Assembly: GCA_032622095.1 (NCBI GenBank)
Contig: CP136067.1
Span: 92,680,707 to 92,744,706 of the forward strand
Origin: Siphonodentalium dalli
Taxonomy: Eukaryota > Mollusca > Scaphopoda > Gadilida > Siphonodentaliidae
Reading direction: 5' to 3'
DNA length: 64,000 nucleotides
Below, in pieces: positions 11,260 through 21,449 of the stretch (within the stretch, counting starts at the first letter, position 1; the number at the start of each line of letters is the position of its first letter). Below the pieces are notes generated by a model. The model ran no database searches, had not been told where the DNA came from, and worked only from the letters and a program-made list of their open reading frames with translations. The position numbers were made by a program, and so were the translations under genes.

Positions 11260-11569
11260 TCTATCCACTAATCAATCAAACACTCCCAATATCCCACTTG
11301 TTATTCAACACGTGCTGCTTGAGCTATCATGTTTGTAGTTAATCGAACCTTCCGGTCTTATATTGACTCCACATTTATGAATTGAATGGGGAATGGACAT
11401 CCAATCCCGCCGCAGGAGAGACAACCAATACAGGCGATTTATCGTGATATTAATTTCCTGTTGACCTCTGGTACAGCGACGCTTTGTGATATTGACACCC
11501 GAAACGACAGATTCCCCTGTTCCAATTTGAGATAGAAACATCTCCATGAAATAAACTAACGCAGCCGAA

Positions 11570-12320
11570 GGGTCTATTCTGATTAGGGTCGAGGTTAGAG
11601 TCCTGGTTAATGTCGCGGTTAGGGTCGATGTTAGGGTCGCCGTTATTATCTGGTTAGTGTCGAGGTTACGGTCGATGTTAGGATTGCCGCCAGGATCCTG
11701 GTTAGGGTCTATGTAAGGTCGCGGTTAGTGTCCTGGTTAGTGTCGCGGTTAGTGTCCTGGTTAGTTTCGCGGTTACGGTCCTGGTTACGATCGATGCTTG
11801 GGTCGAGGTGAGAGTCCTGGTTAGTGTCGCGGTTACGGTCGATGTTAGGGTTGCCGCCAAGATCCTGATTAGGGTCTATGTAGGGTCGAGGTTAGGGTCG
11901 CGTTAGAGTTCTGGTTGGTGTCGCGGCTAGGGTCGAGGTTAGGGTCGCGGTTAGTGTCGTGGTCAGGGTCGATGCTAGGGTCGATGTTAGAGTCCTGGTT
12001 AGGATCGAGGTTAAGGTCGAGGTTAGGGTCGCCGTTATTATCTGGTTAGTGACGCGGTTATGGTCGAGGTTAGGGTCGCTGTTAGTATCCTGGTTAGTCT
12101 CGCGGTTAGGGTCTGTATTAGATCGTCGTTAGTATCTGGTTAGTGTTGCGTGTCGCGGTTAATGTCGATGTTATGGTCGCCGTTAGGATCCTGTTGGTTA
12201 GTGTCGCGGTTAAGAGCCCTCGTGAGCGACGCAGTTATGGTTGCGGTTAGGGTCCTGGTTAGGGTTGATATTAGGGTGTCGATGTTAAGGTTCTGGTTAG
12301 ACAATAAGTGTCGCGGTTAG
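11570..12320. repeat. GTTAGGGTC-type minisatellite
   Basis: A long run of degenerate 12-base units of the form GGTTAGGGTCGC / GGTTAGGGTCCT / GGTTAGTGTCGC fills about 750 bases. Many units contain TTAGGG, the animal telomere hexamer, but in a 12-base rather than a 6-base frame. The units are scrambled by point changes and short indels, so it is not a clean telomeric array. Confidence 0.85.
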
Positions 12321-12576
12321 GCCGCGGGTGCGAAAAGACGCAGCAACTTTTAAAGGTCCGCAGTCAGATTTGACACCAACATATTCAAATTCTTCAAAGG
12401 GAATGTTCAGCTTACTACGAATGTAAAGTTTCGTTTTAATGCAATTCTTTTTATTTGTTTGTTTGTTTTTTTTTGCTTTTGTTTTTGTGAGTTTGTGAGT
12501 CCTATTGGGTGCTCTGTTCGCGTCATCAAAATCGCAAGTTATGATCACTATATATGTGCAGCTTTAGGCAATGACG

Positions 12577-12760
12577 TTCACCAGCCTTTACATATTCCAA
12601 TATGGGTTCGTACCACTTTATGTTCACCCGCCTTTACATATTCCAATATGGGTTCGTACCACTTTATGTTCACCCGCCTTTACATATTCCAATATGGGTT
12701 CGTACCACTTTATGTTCACCCGCCTTTACATATTCCAATATGGGTTCGTATCATCTTGAA
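12577..12760. repeat. 46-bp minisatellite, four near-identical units
   Basis: Units start at 12577, 12623, 12669 and 12715. Each reads TTCACCCGCCTTTACATATT, then CCAATATGGGTTCGTACCAC, then TTTATG. Only the first (CCAGCC) and the last (CGTATCATC) differ noticeably, so the expansion is recent. Open frames across it are a by-product. Confidence 0.95.
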
Positions 12761-13065
12761 ATGAAATTAATCAATTGAACACCCTGATCTCCCACTTTCC
12801 TCCGAGATTAATTCGTTATTAATGTGACCTTCCTGTCCCATGTTGACTTCACTTGCGCGCCTCTGGTGATCAATGCAGGACTCCGATTTTGTTTCCAGTC
12901 ATAATCATCATTATATCTAACACATATTGCGGCCCGGTTGTAGTAATTATATTTCCTGAATTTGTTTCCGGAGCACTCCCGGGCGCATTCGTTGACAACA
13001 TATAGTGTTCATGTTGGGAGTGAAGTAGTCCACATTTAATGATATATAAATTAATTATCTGCTGT

Positions 13066-13066
13066 C

Positions 13067-13130
<64 letters not shown>
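13066..13130. repeat. (CT)n microsatellite
   Basis: About 30 consecutive CT dinucleotides, with a CTCTCCC irregularity at the left end. Confidence 0.97.
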
Positions 13131-13133
<3 letters not shown>

Positions 13134-13519
13134 CAGGAAGCGAAAGCATTCAATGGTTTCATGCTATCCTGAAATGAGACACGCGTATGCACACTTTTAA
13201 TACGAATGGTAAAGTGATATCCAATCTTGGGTATTTAAGATAGCACTGATTATGTTCACCCTTGCAGAAATCCCTGTTCATCCTAGCTAGGATTTCCTGA
13301 TATTTCATACCACTACTGCTGAGTTTCAAGGGAAATAATACATGGCTCAGCATTAGGCTAAAGGCTAAAAAACAATCCTTGGGATTTAACTCCACGCACA
13401 TGAACGGACACCCAATCACCACGATTTATTGTGATATTAATTTCCGGTTCATCTCTAGTTCAGACACGCCCGAAGTAAGAGTAACGTGTATATCACATGT
13501 TATTCGCCAGTCGTCTTAC
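13131..13519. other. No gene recognised
   Basis: Unique-looking sequence between the microsatellite and the inverted-repeat element. The phrase GATATTAATTTCCGGTTCA-like (13433) resembles GATATTAATTTCCTGTTGA at 11444, so both probably belong to one old dispersed repeat. Confidence 0.35.
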
Positions 13520-14114
13520 GGTTGATCCACACCGGGCGCGAGCGCGAGATTATAACGGCCGTTTTCAGTCGTCCGTAGCTGTTCTAAGCGCGCGATTTTT
13601 ATATTCACACCGAAAGCTACTGGATGGCATCGTCGCGCGCGATGGTTTGGGTAGATAATCGTTTGCCTGCATCATTTACAGGCAGGTCACAATTACAATG
13701 TTTATGGACATTTTAATCAGAATTTGCTAAATATATATACATGTAAGAGTTTGTCCAGCTCATTTAATTGTCCAATATAGTCTGTCAAGTGGAATGATAC
13801 ACGGGTTTCCTAAATTCTCATAGCAATTGCGTCTAATTGAATTTCATTCTATAATTCCAGTTTGTTACGTTTTTTTTATCGGGGGGGGGGTGCAAATTGT
13901 GGGCAAATTTACTTCACAAGCTTGGAATGGATTGGGACCAAAAATTCACCAGACGATCCTGTTATTACTCATTTGTCCTCATTTGCAATTCTCATTTATC
14001 CTTGCACTTCAGTTATCAGCATGCCGCTAAAGTCCTCCGCCACCTTTGTTAGGGTCAATCCACACCGGACGCGAACGCGCGATTATAACGGCTTGCGCCC
14101 GGTGTGGATCGACC
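13520..14114. mobile_element. Inverted-repeat element with GATCCACACCGG termini
   Basis: The left end GGTTGATCCACACCGGGCGC (13520) and the right end, read inverted from 14114, GGTCGATCCACACCGGGCGC, match at 19 of 20 bases, giving an element of about 595 bp. A second internal copy of the left end plus its ATTATAACGG continuation lies at about 14054-14093, so the right side is a small foldback. A (G)9 tract sits at 13881. There is no transposase frame. Flanking duplications are unclear (TTA-like on both sides). Confidence 0.6.
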
Positions 14115-14116
14115 TT

Positions 14117-14245
14117 TAGCCACCAGTGGTTGCCGACGTTAAATTGTCACCTGTATTGGTCTTAGCCACCAGCGGATGCCGACTTTAAATTGTCACATGT
14201 GTGCTTGTCATAGTCATCATTGGATGCCGACATTAAATGGCAAAC
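14117..14245. repeat. Three tandem ~45-bp units
   Basis: TTAGCCACCAGTGGTTGCCG and its variants GCCACCAGCGGATGCCG and GTCATCATTGGATGCCG begin three successive units, each followed by AC(G/T/A)TTAAATTGTCAC. Divergence is moderate. Confidence 0.7.
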
Positions 14246-14517
14246 TCAAATTGATTTCGTAAACGAGCTAACTGTATTTTTCAGTATCCATTCAAAAGAA
14301 CAAGATATAAGCTATTTATTTCGATCGAAATTGACGGTAAATTTCTTAGCATATCAAGAGATATCATTATATCTTGTTAGTACCCTCAATCATTGCAAAT
14401 TTCATTTCAGCTAAAAGAACTACCGTGAATTTCGATCGGAATAAACATCGGATATCTAGTGCTTTTGAGTTGATACTGAAATTGTCTTTTCCCCAAAAGG
14501 TTTCCTAGATTGACTTT

Positions 14518-14890
14518 TGATGCACACATACTCTTATGCAGCCTGTTCTCTTGAAAACTAGCACATAACGGTCTTATTTAAACGAGCGAAATAAGCGCGT
14601 ATTGAAGTTATTAACCTCAATATACGCAAGCTCGTATTGGCATTGTATAACATCAATTAATATACGCTCTATTTTAAAACAGTCCAATATGGGACTATTT
14701 CAATACTAAATAAATCCATATTGGCACTATTTAAACTACATTTGTTCATCGACATGACCAGATCAACGCTGTTCAACGGAATACCGGGAATAAGTTCACA
14801 TTGGCTTATTTCAGAATAAAATAAGTCCAAAATAAACCTATATATGTGAATATTTAGGTCCAATAAGAACCTATATGCATGATGATATGT
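14518..14890. repeat. Dispersed repeat family A, copy 1
   Basis: It shares an ordered set of words with 20995-21370 and 41636-41901: GCAGCCTGTTCTCTTGAAAA, then ATTGGCAT(T/G).T.TAACATCA, ATACGCTCTATTT, a CAACGGAATA block, and GTGAATATTTA.GTCCAATA. Divergence is high, so this is an old interspersed element of unknown class. It is rich in short CAATATGGG-type words. Confidence 0.55.
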
Positions 14891-15382
14891 TGGCCTTATG
14901 AATCTGTTTTTGATCTAAACTTATCTGAGAACTTTCTTCGGTGTTGTCATCTGATTGGACAATTTTCTGTTTAATTACGTGTTTCTAATTTATAAAAGTT
15001 TTCACTGTTTTTCCCATCGACTCACTATCGGGCTGTTATTCTTTTGACCATAATTATGTTTATCAATACATTTATGAAAAAAAGAAACAGAAAATACTTT
15101 CAATAGCAAACATGTACGTCCCATTTAACCTAGAATTTTTAATGGTCAATGTAATGCGAACTTTAATTATGGTTCCACATTGAACAGGGCTCATGCTGTA
15201 CCGAACACTATTTTTTGGTAAATTGTTTGGGCATATCAGATTGTTTGCGCATTGTTCGGAAGCTTTGGCCTACATGTAATTGAAAAAGAAAAATATAGGA
15301 TCGTTGCGGACACCAAAGGTAAAACACAATGTAATAATAACTTTAAAGTAAAGAAATAAAACAATCAAAGCATGTTAATACA
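14891..15382. other. No gene recognised
   Basis: AT-rich unique sequence with A-rich runs. No RNA gene or exon is supported. Confidence 0.35.
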
Positions 15383-15455
15383 AAAACACACACAATAACA
15401 CAATAACGGACACAATAACACAAAAACACACACAATAACACAATAACGGACACAA
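15383..15455. repeat. Two-copy ~37-bp CA-rich tandem repeat
   Basis: CAAAAACACACACAATAACA followed by CAATAACGGACACAATAACA is repeated twice back to back, without visible differences in the shared part. Confidence 0.9.
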
Positions 15456-16514
15456 TGCTAAATCTACCATAGAGTGTTGTCAATTGGTTTGGTTTAAACA
15501 ATATTTTATTTGAACTTAACAGAACATAATTACAAACAATAAATACATAACATATAATCTTAAAGTGTTCAAACGAGGATTGGGCAACAAGCTTGGGGGC
15601 TTTTGTTAAGTCCTATCATCAGAAAATAAACGTTACCCCAATAAATACCATTGGGGTATACCAGACGGGTTTGGTTCTGTATGGTCCGAATAATAAAGTT
15701 TATAGATGAAGGGATAGGAAAGAGAAAGAGAAAGGGAGTGCAGGTAGATCAATTGGTTTAGACATTCTTGTTTTGATTTGATGAGTATGCATGTCTGCCT
15801 GTGACAAATCATTAGCAATCATACGCGGGCAACAGTTACTCATTAATTATTCACGAGTATACAGGTTTTAGTGAGAGCTAGTTATTTTCTGAAGAGTAAT
15901 TACTGACATAGGCTTGAATGTTTTTTGGAAAAAGGTAATTGTTTTTTGTCATTTTCGATAAACATTTGGCATTTGGCCAATGTTGCCACCGAGATTGTGA
16001 ACCCTGCTATTGAACAATTATCTAGGACAAGTAATATTACTGTGCGCATGTATATGAACTTTGTTACTAATATCGTGTGAGTTGTTTTGCATAGTCAATG
16101 AAAGATATAAACATTGCGCACCTTACGTGTGTGAGGGCATGTGGTTGCTGATGATCTAATTCGTTTGACTAGAATCATTTGTGTATGTCATTACACTGCA
16201 GCGGTTAAAAATAAAAAACATAAAAATACAATTTTAAATGACGACACAACTAAAAGACACGCGGCCATTGACTGGTCTTTGACTAACAATACGTCAATAA
16301 CAACAGGTCCTAAGCGACTGCTATCCTTTCTCCGGGAATATCAAAGATCTAGGACAAATGTCGTGTATCGCGGATATTCGCATTTTAAATAATTGGCGAA
16401 ATATAGACGTCACTTGAATCAGTAATTTGCGGAGATTAAACCATTTTCGGAAACATGTGGAAAATACTAACAAGACACAAAGAATGGGATAAAATTACAT
16501 TTTGTGGATAATCA
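15456..16514. other. No gene recognised
   Basis: It contains a short palindrome, TACCCCAATAAATACCATTG plus GGGTATA (15633-15661), of the same type as the one at 6368. An 83-codon open stretch from 16141 has no features of a real exon. Confidence 0.35.
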
Positions 16515-17280
16515 TCTATATCTATATTAGCGAATGTATGTCTGTATGTCTGTTTGTCTGTCTAGAAATCCACGGGGACTGTCTAGATGGCAACAAAGGG
16601 GTCTAACAGGGGTTACTTTTTACGAGATATTTTCTAAATTTTCTAAAGTGACGCTGCTATTGTCAGGGGCAGAAAATATGGAGGGGCAGCAAAATCTTTT
16701 TTGTCGTCGATTTCCACCAAAGTTATACATAATCATTTCCATGATACGAGGAATATGATGGTGTGATTTAAAGATGTTACAGTGGCGTTGTTCGAGTCAG
16801 TGATCGAGTCAGGGATGCACGGAAGGGGAGAGGGGCACCAAAATTGATAAACTTATTTTGGCGCTGATTTCCACCAAATTTACACACTTTCTTACCCATG
16901 CTATAAGGAATCTAATCTGATATAAAGATGCAACATTAGTGTCGTTTAGTTGTCGATTATCACCAAACTTATATATAATCTTTTCCATGGAATCAGGAAT
17001 CTAATAGACGTGTTACAAATATGTCAAAAGTGGTGCCGTTCGAGCGATGAATGGGGAGGGAGGGGACCAAAGCTGATATAACTCTGTTTATAGCTAATTA
17101 CCACCAAGTTCATTCACATTTTTCTCTAATGATACACGAGAAAACAAAATCAAAATGGTGGTGCCGTTTCGGTCAGGGATAGAGAAAGCTAGGAGCGTCA
17201 CTAACATTTCTAAGAGTGTTGTAGTCGCCGATATCCACCAAAGTTACATATATCATCTCCTTAATTCGTTCTAATGGTGT
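16515..17280. repeat. Degenerate array beginning with a Helitron-like 5' end
   Basis: The segment starts at A|TCTATATCTATATTAGCG, almost the same terminus as the insertion at 42803 (TCTATATCTATATAACGAG), then GTCTGTCTGTCTGT-like words. Inside, CCACCAAAGTTATAC-type phrases recur at about 16711, 16872, 16960, 17102 and 17235, so it is a decayed tandem array with irregular 90-160 bp spacing. No convincing CTRR 3' end with hairpin was found. The Helitron assignment rests on the shared 5' end. Confidence 0.4.
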
Positions 17281-17503
17281 TTTGTCGTTCAAATTTCACA
17301 CTATCGACATATGTTGACCGAATTAAGTCACTTGACCATATATATTATTTCATCTCAACTGTCATACTTATACAGGGACGGGAATCAGGTCATTCATATA
17401 GTGAGCTATCAAAAACAGATACTTAGTATAAAGTATGCATTAAAAGTGTATTTATGACCCGCCATATCAAATCCAGTCAGAAGTCGGGATTGTTTTACCC
17501 TGT

Positions 17504-17572
17504 GCCAATGCATTCTCTTATATATGCGAGTCGACCATAGGTCGCCTCGCATATATAAGAGAATGCATTGGC
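17504..17572. repeat. Hairpin module, copy B
   Basis: The left stem runs from GCCAATGCATTCTCTTATAT through ATGCGAG, pairing with its exact inverse ending GCATTGGC. After one T.C mismatch the inner stem CGACC/GGTCG closes on an ATA loop. In all, 32 of 33 stem positions pair. Confidence 0.97.
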
Positions 17573-17778
17573 TTAACAATTTTTTAAATAAATGTTTCTT
17601 ACAATTTTAGGACATAAAATAAGAAAACATTCATTACCCTGCAGGGAGCCCCACACATATATAGAAGCACATAGAAGAGTGTCGTCTGCTCATGTTTGTC
17701 TGGGGCTCTGTATGGGTGAAATTAATAAAAATTTAAAGAATACAAGAACAAATTATTAAAATTGTAAAAAATTGTTAG

Positions 17779-17847
17779 ACCAATGCATTCTCTTATATAT
17801 GCGAGGCGACCTATGGTCGACTCGCATATATAAGAGAATGCATTGGC
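17779..17847. repeat. Hairpin module, copy C (inverted relative to B)
   Basis: The same 69-base hairpin read from the other strand (centre GGCGACC TAT GGTCGAC). The first base pair is lost (ACC rather than GCC). The outer side is CACAGGG, facing away from the element interior. Confidence 0.97.
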
Positions 17848-17899
17848 ACAGGGTAAACAAAATCCCGACTTTTCCGACTGGATTTGATACGGCGGGCCA

Positions 17900-18610
17900 C
17901 ATATAGACTTATAAAATGAGGAACTCTGAACCATAAGATGGTGGCGTGTTATAATGGCCCATGTTTTATAACACAATTGCGTCTGTCCCATTCTAAATAT
18001 TTTCCACAATGAATTTGTCAAGAGATATGGTAAATGTATAGAGGGCCTGTTAAAATAGTCTCACATGCATTGTGCAGTGTACAGTGAATTATAGTTTATT
18101 CTCTTCTGACATAAAAGAAAACACAGTCAGTAGCACGTTAATTTTCAAGATTTTCCAATACTGGAATCTGACAATATTACAGAGGATTTCTTTTATTTTT
18201 AGAACATACTCATAGCTTAACATAAACAACTTCAAATATCGCGCTGTTTCGGACACATGTAGCTAATATAGCAACATTTATTTTAAAGTGAGAATAATTA
18301 GTCAGTATAGCACCATGAACAGAGGAGCACCTGGGCATTTATTAAATACATTAATTTTGTATCTTCGTGGAGATTATGATAACCAGGTGTCCTCAATAAC
18401 TTAGTCTGACCCACTGGACTGATTTATACATCTCCACTTATAAAGCCCAATTGTCGTCAGTTATTTATGCGAAGTAATGACAAAATGACAATAGCTCCGA
18501 CAAGGTGCGCCATTATACTTATAATCCATGTATAAGAATGACGCTTTGTGATGCCATTTGGATATACAATTTATGAGAAAAATACGTGTAGTAATTAAAC
18601 CAAGAGTATT
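17900..18610. other. No gene recognised
   Basis: Unique AT-rich spacer between the two related hairpin-ended elements. No exon is supported. Confidence 0.35.
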
Positions 18611-18643
18611 ATCCAGTCGTAAGTCGGGATTTTTTTACCCTGT

Positions 18644-18712
18644 GCCAATGCATTCTCTTATATATGCGAGTCGACCATAGGTCGCCTCGCATATATAAGA
18701 GAATGCATTGGC
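18644..18712. repeat. Hairpin module, copy D
   Basis: A perfect copy of B within the 69 bases. Here the flanks are also mirror images (TTTTTTACCCTGT and ACAGGGTAAAAAAA), so the total palindrome is about 95 bases. Confidence 0.97.
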
Positions 18713-18952
18713 ACAGGGTAAAAAAATGCATTGGCCTAACAATTTTTTATCATTTTTTTTAAATAAATGTTTCTTACAATTTGTAGGACATAAAATAAAA
18801 AACATCCATTACTCTGCAGGGAGCCCCACACATATATAGAAGCATCTAGAAGAGTGTCGTCTGCACATGTTTGCCTGGGGCTCTGTATGGGTGAAATTAT
18901 AAAATTGTTAAAGAATACAATTTTTTTTTATTAAAATTGTAAAAATTGTTAG

Positions 18953-19021
18953 GCCAATGCATTCTCTTATATATGCGAGGCGACCTATGGTCGACTCGCA
19001 TATATAAGATAATGCATTGGC
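18953..19021. repeat. Hairpin module, copy E
   Basis: The orientation of C. A single substitution (TATAAGATAATGC) in the outer stem breaks one pair. Confidence 0.97.
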
Positions 19022-19065
19022 ACAGGGTAAAAAAAATCCCGACTTACGACTGGATTTGATATGGC

Positions 19066-19537
19066 GGGTCACATATATCTATAAGATATTTCGGGGCTTT
19101 GTGGAGTACAATTTTATGGAAAGTGATTATTTTTTTCGAATGTCTTCGGGTTGACAGTGTTCACCACCCTAAGTCATAAAGAAGACCGCTCTCTTGTTGT
19201 TGAACGAGTACATCCGGAGACTATTCGGGTAGCGTCATATTGGAGGTCATCTAGATTCTTATATGTAATATCCGGGCACACTATAATTTGAGCCGATTCC
19301 GCAAACAAATTTGAGATGCGACCATTAACTCATTTCCGAGTTTCAAGTTGCATCAAATGGACTTGTAATGACCAGTATTATCGGCCACTTATTTTCCTTT
19401 CAGGATAATAGCTATGTATAATAAAAACAGGACGCTGTTGACAATTATATATATATATCGATTTAGCATGACGGCGGTAATGCGAGTCTCAGCTGCCAGG
19501 AGTATAATATATAGTATTACACAAGAACATATATACA
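19066..19537. other. No gene recognised
   Basis: Unique spacer with a short (TA)n at about 19447-19458. No coding or RNA gene is supported. Confidence 0.35.
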
Positions 19538-19544
19538 GTTCAAT

Positions 19545-20080
19545 CAGGGGGGGGGTGGAAAAAAAATCCGGCACATATGCCGGGGTGGGTGGGTGGTCAA
19601 AGCCACCAACAAGCAATTTTTTCCGCAACTAAAAAATAATTCCTGCTTGTTTTTTAGTGTTTTGGCAATGAGTTGGGCTTCAAACCCACTTTGAATGAGA
19701 GAAATAATGTAATTCTAACTGTAAACTGACTGCAGGCAGTTATCGTGTTGTATTTTGTTGCAAATTTTGAAATCCAAGATGGCCGCTGGCAGCCATGTTT
19801 TTTTGGCCGAATGACCTCAAAATGACTCATTCCTATTTACATGTCCATGTTAACATCCATGATAAATAGTATGCACATAAATTCATATACAGCTGTTTAC
19901 AGTGAATTTCCCCCGCAAATCTCTGTTTTAGTGTTAAAAGGGGGGGTGGGTGTCAAAAAATTGTCGGAAAAAACTGCCGAAAACGGAAAAAAATTTGGCG
20001 ATGGGGGTGGGTGGGTACAAAAAATGATCGAAAGGGAAAAAATGCCATACGTGCCTGAATTTTTTTTCCGACCCCCCCTG
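19545..20080. mobile_element. G-rich-ended MITE with 7-bp target duplication
   Basis: The left end CAGGGGGGGGGTGGAAAAAA and the inverse of the right end CAGGGGGGGTCGGAAAAAAA form terminal inverted repeats. They continue as TCCGGCACATATGCC against TTCAGGCACGTATGGC. The 7 bases GTTCAAT occur immediately outside both ends (19538-19544 and 20081-20087). CAG..CTG termini with a 7-8 bp duplication fit the hAT superfamily, although the TIR is unusually homopolymeric. Two internal GGTGGGTGGGT blocks face each other. There is no transposase. Confidence 0.65.
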
Positions 20081-20169
20081 GTTCAATAAGAAGAATATGT
20101 AGGTTTACAAACAGTTGGGGTAAATTATAAGTAACGTATATACACAGCTGATCCACGTACACTCCCAAT

Positions 20170-20560
20170 CATACGCCTTAAACAGCTCAACCATCGCACA
20201 CATTTACCATTTACCACCTACGATCACACGCACCCACGCATACACACACGCACCCACACACCCTCACCCTCCCACACACACCCCATTCATCATGCATAAA
20301 CACTCGCATACATTCATAGTTATACATACGCACGAACACACACACTCTCACACAGGCACACACACCATCTGTCTGTCTCTCTCTCTCTCTCTCACTCACC
20401 AACCTCACACGCGCAGACACGCACGCATACATGTATAGTGATACATATGCACCCACAGAAGACGGCTTTCCGACACACATACACGAGTATGTAGGCAGAC
20501 AACAGACTGGCGCATGCCCACATACTGTCACATGCAAGAACAAATATAATACATGCAGTG
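20170..20560. repeat. CA/CACG-rich simple sequence with (CT)n core
   Basis: A pyrimidine/CA-biased stretch of CACACGCACCCACGCATACA-like words, with a (CT)n run at about 20371-20392. Long minus-strand open frames rich in C, V and R are produced by the simple sequence and are not genes. Confidence 0.85.
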
Positions 20561-20994
20561 TCACAGGCAATTGGATATATAAGTAATAGAATAGCATAAA
20601 TGTACGTGGTCAAGCTATCTAAACATTTGATTCAGTGTATATCTGCCAACATGGACTTCATTTTGCAAACATAAATTAGATCTTGATTGCAACCGCGCAT
20701 TGCATATATGACAGACTGGTTTGAATGCATAACACACGTACAATTGCATACCAAAGCAAATGCCCCCACCAAGAGAGCAAGAGATGGAGTGCGTCAACAC
20801 AAGGCCGACCTTTGTCGGTCAAGCGTCAACGAACACCACCTCCGCTCTCTGGATAAACAAAGCTTTACATGACAATTAGTCAGTCGCCGTCAGAAACCTG
20901 CACAAAAACACGTAGGTTTGCCACAACTTGTGTGTGTGGCCAACAATGAAAGAAACATAATACATTGGATCTTCAATGAAAGAGAATAGTTCAA
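20561..20994. other. No gene recognised
   Basis: Unique sequence with several ACATGTA-type words and no supported exon. Confidence 0.3.
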
Positions 20995-21370
20995 CTGGCA
21001 GGTTGGTTAAATGTAATAGGAAGAGCTCTTCGTCTTTAATGAGCGAAATAACCTCATATTGGCATTATTTAACATCAGTATACGCTCTATTTGTACATAA
21101 AGCCCGGCTTTTATAAATCTTCCCACCATGGGACTATTTCCATGCGAAATAAGCCCGTATTGGCATTATTTAGTCTACCTTTTGTCATCACACGACTTAC
21201 CAGACTTAACCCGCTCTTTATAACGTGTTTTCACTGCGACCCGCGCCATTCAACGGAATAACGAGTATTAGCTCAATATGGGCTTATTTCAAAATCAAAT
21301 CGTCCAATATGAACATATGTGAATATTTACGTCCAATATGAACCTAATTGCATGCCGATATGTTGCACAT
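20995..21370. repeat. Dispersed repeat family A, copy 2
   Basis: Matches copy 1 (14518) in order: GAGCGAAATAA, ATTGGCATTATTTAACATCA, ATACGCTCTATTT, GGACTATTTC, CAACGGAATAACG, GGGCTTATTTCA, GTGAATATTTACGTCCAATA and GATATGTTG. It also carries a GTTTTCACTG..CCGCGCCAT block shared with copy 3 at 41863. Confidence 0.6.
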
Positions 21371-21449
21371 GTGAGGTACTTGTAAATATCACCCACACGA
21401 GTAGGTATAGAATCATAATAGGCTGACTCACAAAATCAGTAGACATACT

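Larger units (their letters stand above)
17456..17899. mobile_element. MITE with hairpin-containing inverted ends (copy 1)
   Basis: The left end GACCCGCCATATCAAATCCA and the inverted right end GGCCCGCCGTATCAAATCCA form the outer inverted repeat, continuing through GTCGGGAT and a TTTTACCCTGTGCC junction. Each end then holds a complete hairpin module (B, 17504-17572; C, 17779-17847) in opposite orientation. The interior of about 200 bp carries CTGCAGGGAGCCCCACACAT and CCTGGGGCTCTGTATG-like words shared with the 18611 element. There is no open frame, so it is non-autonomous. Confidence 0.8.
18611..19065. mobile_element. MITE with hairpin-containing inverted ends (copy 2)
   Basis: The interior is homologous to the 17456 element (GGAGCCCCACACATATATAG; TCTGTATGGGTGAAATTA) and hairpins D and E lie at its ends. 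The right end ..CGACTGGATTTGATATGGCG is intact. The left end starts only at ATCCAGTCGTAAGTCGGGAT, having lost the outer bases. At the left end the hairpin is symmetric on both sides (CCCTGTGCC..GGCACAGGG) and is followed by an extra partial stem ATGCATTGGCCTAAC, which suggests rearrangement or conversion at the palindrome. Confidence 0.8.

Noticed and set aside
11570-12320. True telomere or interstitial telomeric array
   Set aside because: TTAGGG occurs only within a degenerate 12-base unit, never as consecutive hexamers.
16515-17280. Complete Helitron starting at 16515
   Set aside because: The 5' end matches, but no CTRR terminus with a preceding hairpin and no empty site could be found, so only the end similarity is reported.
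17722-18021. 99-codon minus frame
   Set aside because: It runs through the hairpin-ended MITE and its flank. The sequence is explained by the element.
20211-20613. 128-codon minus frame rich in Cys, Val and Arg
   Set aside because: It comes from CA/CACG simple sequence and has no protein signature.
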